Assembly: GCA_023428295.1 (NCBI GenBank)
Contig: JAEYYV010000271.1
Coordinates: 1-9,737 of the forward strand
Direction: 5' to 3'
Source: Pseudomonadota bacterium
Lineage (GTDB): Bacteria > Myxococcota_A > Polyangia > Haliangiales > Haliangiaceae
DNA length: 9,737 nucleotides
The notes under the pieces are model-generated. The model ran no database searches and had not been told where the DNA came from. It saw only the letters and a program-made list of their open reading frames with translations. The translations under genes were made by a program, and so were the position numbers. This document shows, one piece after another, positions 6,150-9,737 of this stretch (positions are counted from its first letter, which is position 1; the number at the start of each line of letters is the position of its first letter).

Positions 6150-6794
6150 CTACGCGCGCGAGGCTGTCGCTGCTTCGCGCGACGCTCGCTCGCCCGATCG
6201 CAGATCGACGACGCGCCTCGTTGCCGCTGCGAGGAGCTTGCGCAGCGCGTTGCGACGCTGTGCACGCAGCGCAGCACCTGCCGCCGCCGTCGATGCGCGC
6301 TCCGCATGCTTCGGCGCGATCGCGCGCTCCTTGGGAGTACCGACGAAGATCTCGCGCGTCTTCATCAGCACGTCGACCCACGGCCACACGATGCTGAAGT
6401 TCATGTCCTGATCACCCATGTGGTGATCGTAGTGATGCGAGAGGTGATCGCGCGCCCACGCAGGTTCGAGATGCGCCTTGCGATGATCGTGGCGATAGCG
6501 ATAGAGGCAGTACCAGACCGTGCTCGTATAGAACGGCGCGATCGGAAACAGCGGAGCATGAAGCGCACCGATCACCGCGAGGCCGATGGCTTCGCGTGAT
6601 TGCGTCGGTGATGCCCACGGTGGTCCTTCGTACGCCGGGTCGTAGCCGCCGTTGCGACGCACCGCTTGATGATGGTCGTGATAGTGGAACGAGAAGCGCG
6701 ACGCGCGATCGCGGCCGAGGCCATGCAAGAGATACTTGTGAATGGCCCACTCACCTGCGCCGAACACTGCGAGCGCGACGGGAATCCCGAGCAT
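6150..6794 (-). CDS. Fatty-acid-hydroxylase / sterol-desaturase superfamily membrane protein
   Basis: This 214-aa membrane protein has the clustered histidines that bind a di-iron centre in this superfamily: HKYLLH (19-24), HYHDHH (37-42), HDHRKAH (102-108) and HLSHHYDHH (117-125). Hydrophobic segments lie at about 1-18 and 68-98, and a WPWVDVLM...GTP segment follows near 137-153, where the family usually ends. The last 50 residues are an Ala/Arg-rich tail with no recognised domain. The likely role is O2-dependent hydroxylation or desaturation of a lipid or isoprenoid; the substrate is unknown. It starts 9 bp after the zinc-ribbon membrane gene ends, so it is probably co-transcribed with it. 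No Shine-Dalgarno is seen before the ATG. Confidence 0.85.
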   Translation of the reverse strand: MLGIPVALAVFGAGEWAIHKYLLHGLGRDRASRFSFHYHDHHQAVRRNGGYDPAYEGPPWASPTQSREAIGLAVIGALHAPLFPIAPFYTSTVWYCLYRYRHDHRKAHLEPAWARDHLSHHYDHHMGDQDMNFSIVWPWVDVLMKTREIFVGTPKERAIAPKHAERASTAAAGAALRAQRRNALRKLLAAATRRVVDLRSGERASREAATASRA

Positions 6795-6803
6795 GCGAGG
6801 ATG

Positions 6804-7121
6804 TTAGGTCTTTGTCGGAAGGTACGCACGGGGAAGTGCGGACGTGCTCAGAAATTGCCGGCGTCTGCGACGACGGTTGAGCTGGAACAAACCGACCATC
6901 GAGCCGAACCCCGCGAACACGCCCGCGAGCGCGACCAGCGAGCTCACGCCGAGGAACGGCACGACCATGCCGACGCCGAGCACGACTACCATCGCGATGA
7001 TCGCGGGGGGAACGATGTCGCTCGCGTATTGCCGGATCCAGCCGTCGTACTCGCGCGCGCAATCGGGACAGAGCTCGTGCTTGTCGAGCGCGGCGTCCTG
7101 CTTGCAGCGAGCGCATGCCAT
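6804..7121 (-). CDS. Small zinc-ribbon protein with two membrane segments
   Basis: This 105-aa protein begins with a C-x2-C-x11-C-x2-C arrangement (Cys3, 6, 18, 21), which fits a zinc ribbon. Two hydrophobic segments follow at about 36-56 and 58-80. They end in six consecutive Arg residues (83-88), a strong positive-inside anchor, so both ends probably face the cytoplasm. No family name is certain. It lies 15 bp after the FG-GAP lipoprotein gene and 9 bp before the hydroxylase gene, all on the same strand, which supports a shared transcript. Zinc-ribbon plus two-helix proteins are often scaffolds or regulators of membrane enzymes, but that is inference here. Confidence 0.75.
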   Translation of the reverse strand: MACARCKQDAALDKHELCPDCAREYDGWIRQYASDIVPPAIIAMVVVLGVGMVVPFLGVSSLVALAGVFAGFGSMVGLFQLNRRRRRRQFLSTSALPRAYLPTKT

Positions 7122-7136
7122 AGCGCGAAGACTAGC

Positions 7137-8402
7137 TCACGGATTCGAGAGGAGAATGGTGATGACGCCGGCGAGTTGCGACGTGGCGATGATGTCTGGA
7201 ATGGAGTCGCCGTTGATGTCTCCGAGGTGGAGATGCGTGACGGCGTTGTCGACCGGGAACTGGATCGGGGGCTCGAAGGTGCCGTCGTCGCGACCGCGCA
7301 GGACGAGGATCCCGAACGCTCCAGCACCGCCGCCACCTGTGGCCACCACCGCGTCCGCACGTCCATCACCATCGAGATCGCCGCACGCGAGAGCACCGAG
7401 CAGGTTCGGAATGCTCTGCGGTGCCGGCACCTCGTAGGTCGAGCTCGTCCATCGCACAGCGCCGACGCGCCCCGGCACGCCCCCGACTTCTGCGCGAGCG
7501 AGGTAGACGAAGTCCTCGTCGGTATCACCGTCGACGTTGCAACCCACGATCGCGTCGGCCGATCCGGTGGACGGCATCGAGTCGAGCAAGATCGTGTTGC
7601 CAGACATCTTGTAGATCCGGACGCCGATGGTCTGCGCTACGCCGATCTCCCCGAACCCCCGGCCCTGCGTATTCGCGATCGCGACGTCGCGCCCCCCCGA
7701 GAACGAGATTGAATTCGACGCTTGCACGATCGAAGTCAGGTTGTTCGTTGTAAACGAGTACACCCGCAGCCGGTTCGGATACACGGCCGCGATCGAATCC
7801 GGTCCCCCTTGCTTCGTCGGCCCGACGGCGATGCCCTGTGCGTTCGCTGTCTCCGACTCGGAGCTCGCAATGACGTTCCATGAACTGGAATAGCTCAGGA
7901 CTTTTACGTTCGAGCTGTCGTCGTGAATCAGCTCGGGACTGTTGCCACCGTCGAGCATACCCACCGCGAACACCCTGGTATTCGTGAACGTCGGTCCGGG
8001 AGTGTTCTCGTCCTCGAATGTCGCGTTGTCGCGAAGACGGAACGTGTAGCCCGTCGTCGCCAAGAAGCCCAGATCGAGTGTTCCATCGCCATTTGCGTCG
8101 ACGAGTTGTGCGTCGAAGATGGTGTTGATTCCGGTGTTGATGACGATCGGCGTGTCGAAGCAGACATCGCCGGTCTGCGGCATGTCGTCGCCACAGCGAA
8201 ACACCCTCGCATCCATCATCGCGTCGTCACCACCGTCGATGGTCGGCGAGCAGGTCGAGCCCGCGAGTGCACAGCGTCCGCTGGAGCATCGGTACCCGTC
8301 GGGGCACGCCTCGTTCGCGGCGCATGCGAGCGAGCACGTCTCGAACGAAGGCGAATAACAACCACCGAGGACGAGCGCGAAGAGCGCCCCGCGTACCCAC
8401 AT
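7137..8402 (-). CDS. FG-GAP/VCBS-repeat lipoprotein
   Basis: This 421-aa protein starts with a lipoprotein signal ending in lipobox LGGC (Cys15). A Cys-rich segment (23-51, with CPDGYRCSSGRC) resembles the small disulfide-linked modules common in myxobacterial lipoproteins. An Asp-rich spacer follows (about 56-65), then a long beta-repeat region. Calcium-binding-like loops of the FG-GAP/VCBS type are visible as DANGDGTLD (102-110), DGDTDED (291-297), DLDGDGRAD (342-350) and DINGDSIPD (395-403). The size fits one seven-bladed propeller. It is expected at the cell surface or in the periplasm, perhaps binding protein or carbohydrate. ATG 8402 is chosen because the signal starts there; the frame is open further upstream only through the neighbouring AHSA1 gene. 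Gaps are 38 bp upstream and 15 bp downstream. Confidence 0.87.
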   Translation of the reverse strand: MWVRGALFALVLGGCYSPSFETCSLACAANEACPDGYRCSSGRCALAGSTCSPTIDGGDDAMMDARVFRCGDDMPQTGDVCFDTPIVINTGINTIFDAQLVDANGDGTLDLGFLATTGYTFRLRDNATFEDENTPGPTFTNTRVFAVGMLDGGNSPELIHDDSSNVKVLSYSSSWNVIASSESETANAQGIAVGPTKQGGPDSIAAVYPNRLRVYSFTTNNLTSIVQASNSISFSGGRDVAIANTQGRGFGEIGVAQTIGVRIYKMSGNTILLDSMPSTGSADAIVGCNVDGDTDEDFVYLARAEVGGVPGRVGAVRWTSSTYEVPAPQSIPNLLGALACGDLDGDGRADAVVATGGGGAGAFGILVLRGRDDGTFEPPIQFPVDNAVTHLHLGDINGDSIPDIIATSQLAGVITILLSNP

Positions 8403-8440
8403 GCCGCGATGGTACCTGAAGGGAGCGAGCGCAGCGAAGA

Positions 8441-8878
8441 TCAGCGATCGAGGTCCGCGGTCGTGGCGAGCTCCACGCCGGCGCACAAGCGATCCAGGCG
8501 CGCTCTCCACGCGAGCTGCAGCGCACGCTCGTCCTGCGGTGATCCATCCCACGAGAGGCGAATGGCAAGCCGAGTCAGCGAGCCCTGCGGATGGAACTGC
8601 ACCACGAGCCGCTCGTCGGTGCGCTCGCCGGGCGCGTCCGAGGCAAACGTCATGTCGATCAGGTGTCCCTGCTGCAGCAGATCGTACCTGCCGGTGATCA
8701 CCTTCGCGCCACCATCGCTCGCGAACAGATCGAGCTTGAACGTACCGCCCACGCGAATATCCGCCTCGAGCGACGGAGCGAGCCAGCGCGACAGGATCGG
8801 CTTCTCCGTCCACGCCGCGTAGAGCTCGTTCGCGGACGCGTTGATCAACCGATCGATCGTGACGACATGCTCGGCCAT
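8441..8878 (-). CDS. AHSA1/SRPBCC-domain protein
   Basis: This 145-aa protein has the pattern of the AHSA1-like branch of the SRPBCC (START-like) fold: an N-terminal strand with RLINAS (10-15), YAAWTEKPILSRWLAP (20-35), then IRVGGTFKLDL (41-51) and a long final helix. Such proteins form a deep hydrophobic pocket and bind lipids or other small molecules; the ligand is not predictable. It is cytoplasmic. Two ATGs are possible, 8893 and 8878. The second is preferred because MAEHVVTIDR gives the typical family N-terminus, and the first would add only five residues. It lies about 29 bp after the small secreted gene and 38 bp before the FG-GAP lipoprotein gene. Confidence 0.85.
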   Translation of the reverse strand: MAEHVVTIDRLINASANELYAAWTEKPILSRWLAPSLEADIRVGGTFKLDLFASDGGAKVITGRYDLLQQGHLIDMTFASDAPGERTDERLVVQFHPQGSLTRLAIRLSWDGSPQDERALQLAWRARLDRLCAGVELATTADLDR

Positions 8879-8907
8879 GTCGCGATTGTGCATGATCTCG
8901 AGCGCGA

Positions 8908-9168
8908 CTACTCCTCGCGTCGGAGCTGGACGATCGCAGCGCGCGTGAGCTGTAGCGCCTTGGACACCGGGCTCGTCTCGGCCCGCGACTTCGAGCCCTC
9001 GCCGGGAACGGTCTTGCCGGTCTTGCTCCCGCCGTGCTCCGCGAGGATCGCCGACGCTTTCTCGAGGTGCGTGATCGCGCCCGCTTTCCAGTCCGACTCG
9101 GCGTGTGCGCTCGAGATCAGCAGCGCTCCGCCCAACAGAAAGGTCGTCAGCTTCCAGGGGTTCTGCAT
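8908..9168 (-). CDS. Small secreted protein of unknown function
   Basis: This 86-aa protein has a clear signal peptide (KLTTFLLGGALLISSAHA, cleavage expected after residue 23). The mature part is about 63 residues: a helix-like stretch near 26-45 (HLEKASAILAEHGG), a Gly/Lys/Ser-rich loop, and a second helix near 66-85. The helix-loop-helix layout recalls small periplasmic metal-binding proteins of the SmbP type, but only two His remain in the mature chain, so that idea is weak. I do not recognise the family. ATG 9168 is chosen because the signal begins there; an in-frame TTG at 9198 would add 10 unsupported residues. It sits between the Kelch gene (38 bp upstream) and the AHSA1 gene. Confidence 0.62.
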   Translation of the reverse strand: MQNPWKLTTFLLGGALLISSAHAESDWKAGAITHLEKASAILAEHGGSKTGKTVPGEGSKSRAETSPVSKALQLTRAAIVQLRREE

Positions 9169-9206
9169 CGCGACAACATAGACGGACCAGGCGGGCAAAC
9201 CGTTAA

Positions 9207-9737
9207 CTATCGATCGAGAGATTCCAGAAACGAGAATGCGAACAAGGTGTTGGTTGGCGAAAAGGTCAGCGTGCGAGCCCCACCCGGGACGAACAAGCGC
9301 CCCCCGACCACGGCGCCCTGGGTGCCCGCGCGCGCGTCCGGCATGTCGTCGAGCGTGGCCCAGACATCGGCGAACGGGTCGTAATACTCGACGGAGCTGA
9401 GCGCGATCGTCCCGGCTTCACCGCCTGCACAGACCAGCTGCCCGAGCACGACGCCGTACGCGCATCCGCCGCGCGCTTGCCGCATCGACGAGCGCGTCTG
9501 CCATTGGCTCGCACCGAGCGGCAATGCCCACACGTCGTCGCGCGCGCTGTCGGAGTAGATGCTCTCGAGTCCTCCCGCGACGATCAGCGTTCCATCCGGC
9601 GTGCGCATGGCGGCGGGATGCGAGCGCTTCGCGGGGAGATCCGGCAGCCGCGTCCAGACGTCGTTGGAGAAGTTGTACGCGATCACGCTCGCGACTGCGT
9701 CGGTCTGCGTGGAGCCGCCGACGAGGTAGATGAACGG
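9207..9737 (-). CDS. Kelch-repeat protein, C-terminal part (5' end outside the window)
   Basis: The frame is open from the right edge and ends at TAG 9207-9209, giving 176 visible residues. Kelch blades are marked by VGG, VAGG, CAGG and PGG turns, each followed by Tyr/Val and a Trp (NDVWTRLPDLP, DDVWALPLG, ADVWATLDDMP). About three and a half blades are seen, so a full six- or seven-bladed propeller would start outside the window. A GTG at 9686 is internal, since Kelch homology (IYLVGG) continues upstream of it. Bacterial Kelch proteins of this type are usually exported and mediate binding; the signal region is not visible. It is the most upstream visible member of the six-gene minus-strand cluster. 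Confidence 0.9.
   Translation of the reverse strand, partial: PFIYLVGGSTQTDAVASVIAYNFSNDVWTRLPDLPAKRSHPAAMRTPDGTLIVAGGLESIYSDSARDDVWALPLGASQWQTRSSMRQARGGCAYGVVLGQLVCAGGEAGTIALSSVEYYDPFADVWATLDDMPDARAGTQGAVVGGRLFVPGGARTLTFSPTNTLFAFSFLESLDR

Noticed and set aside
6666..7712. 348-codon plus-strand open frame across the zinc-ribbon and FG-GAP genes
   Set aside because: It is His/Arg/Asp-rich with no motifs, and both minus-strand genes beneath it have clear domain and signal features.
8403..8813. N-terminal extension of the FG-GAP lipoprotein to 8813
   Set aside because: It would place 137 residues before a perfect lipoprotein signal and overlap the AHSA1 gene in another frame.
7923..8822. Plus-strand open frame opposite the FG-GAP and AHSA1 genes
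   Set aside because: It spans two unrelated minus-strand genes and shows only shadow composition.

Overview
The window looks like chromosomal DNA from a high-GC myxobacterium (Myxococcota, perhaps a Kofleriaceae or Polyangiales relative). This is inferred from style rather than from a marker gene. Codons end almost always in G or C. Several lipoproteins carry a lipobox followed by an Asp/Ala/Pro-rich spacer. RCC1, FG-GAP and Kelch beta-propellers are attached to exported proteins. No rRNA, tRNA, CRISPR array, integrase or intact insertion sequence was seen.

Left part, plus strand (1-4411). The window opens inside the lysine-rich tail of a truncated gene, which contains a perfect 48-bp tandem repeat. 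Next come a PhzF-family isomerase (214-1098), a lipoprotein with a C-terminal pyroglutamyl-peptidase (C15) domain whose catalytic Glu, Cys and His are all kept (1206-2657), and a seven-repeat RCC1 lipoprotein (2944-4276). The RCC1 gene is broken by one extra G in a G6 run. Directly after its stop codon lies a 132-bp, about 95% identical copy of part of the upstream peptidase gene (4277-4408), a gene remnant that forms a same-orientation direct repeat around the RCC1 gene.

Middle (4412-6149). A hairpin-rich spacer precedes a minus-strand outer-membrane beta-barrel gene (4626-5309). A divergent 84-bp gap separates it from a PPP-family metallophosphoesterase (5394-6149).

Right part, minus strand (9737-6150). 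Six genes are packed with gaps of about 9 to 38 bp and are probably co-transcribed. In transcription order they are a Kelch protein (5' end outside the window), an 86-aa secreted protein, an AHSA1/SRPBCC protein, an FG-GAP lipoprotein, a small zinc-ribbon membrane protein and a fatty-acid-hydroxylase-superfamily membrane protein. The last of these meets the phosphoesterase tail to tail with no base between the two stop codons.

Most of the region encodes envelope or exported proteins, including three different beta-propeller families. No pathway linking them can be proved from sequence. The most unusual features are the exported pyroglutamyl-peptidase lipoprotein, its sharply bounded partial copy after the RCC1 stop, and the single-base frameshift in the RCC1 gene between them.
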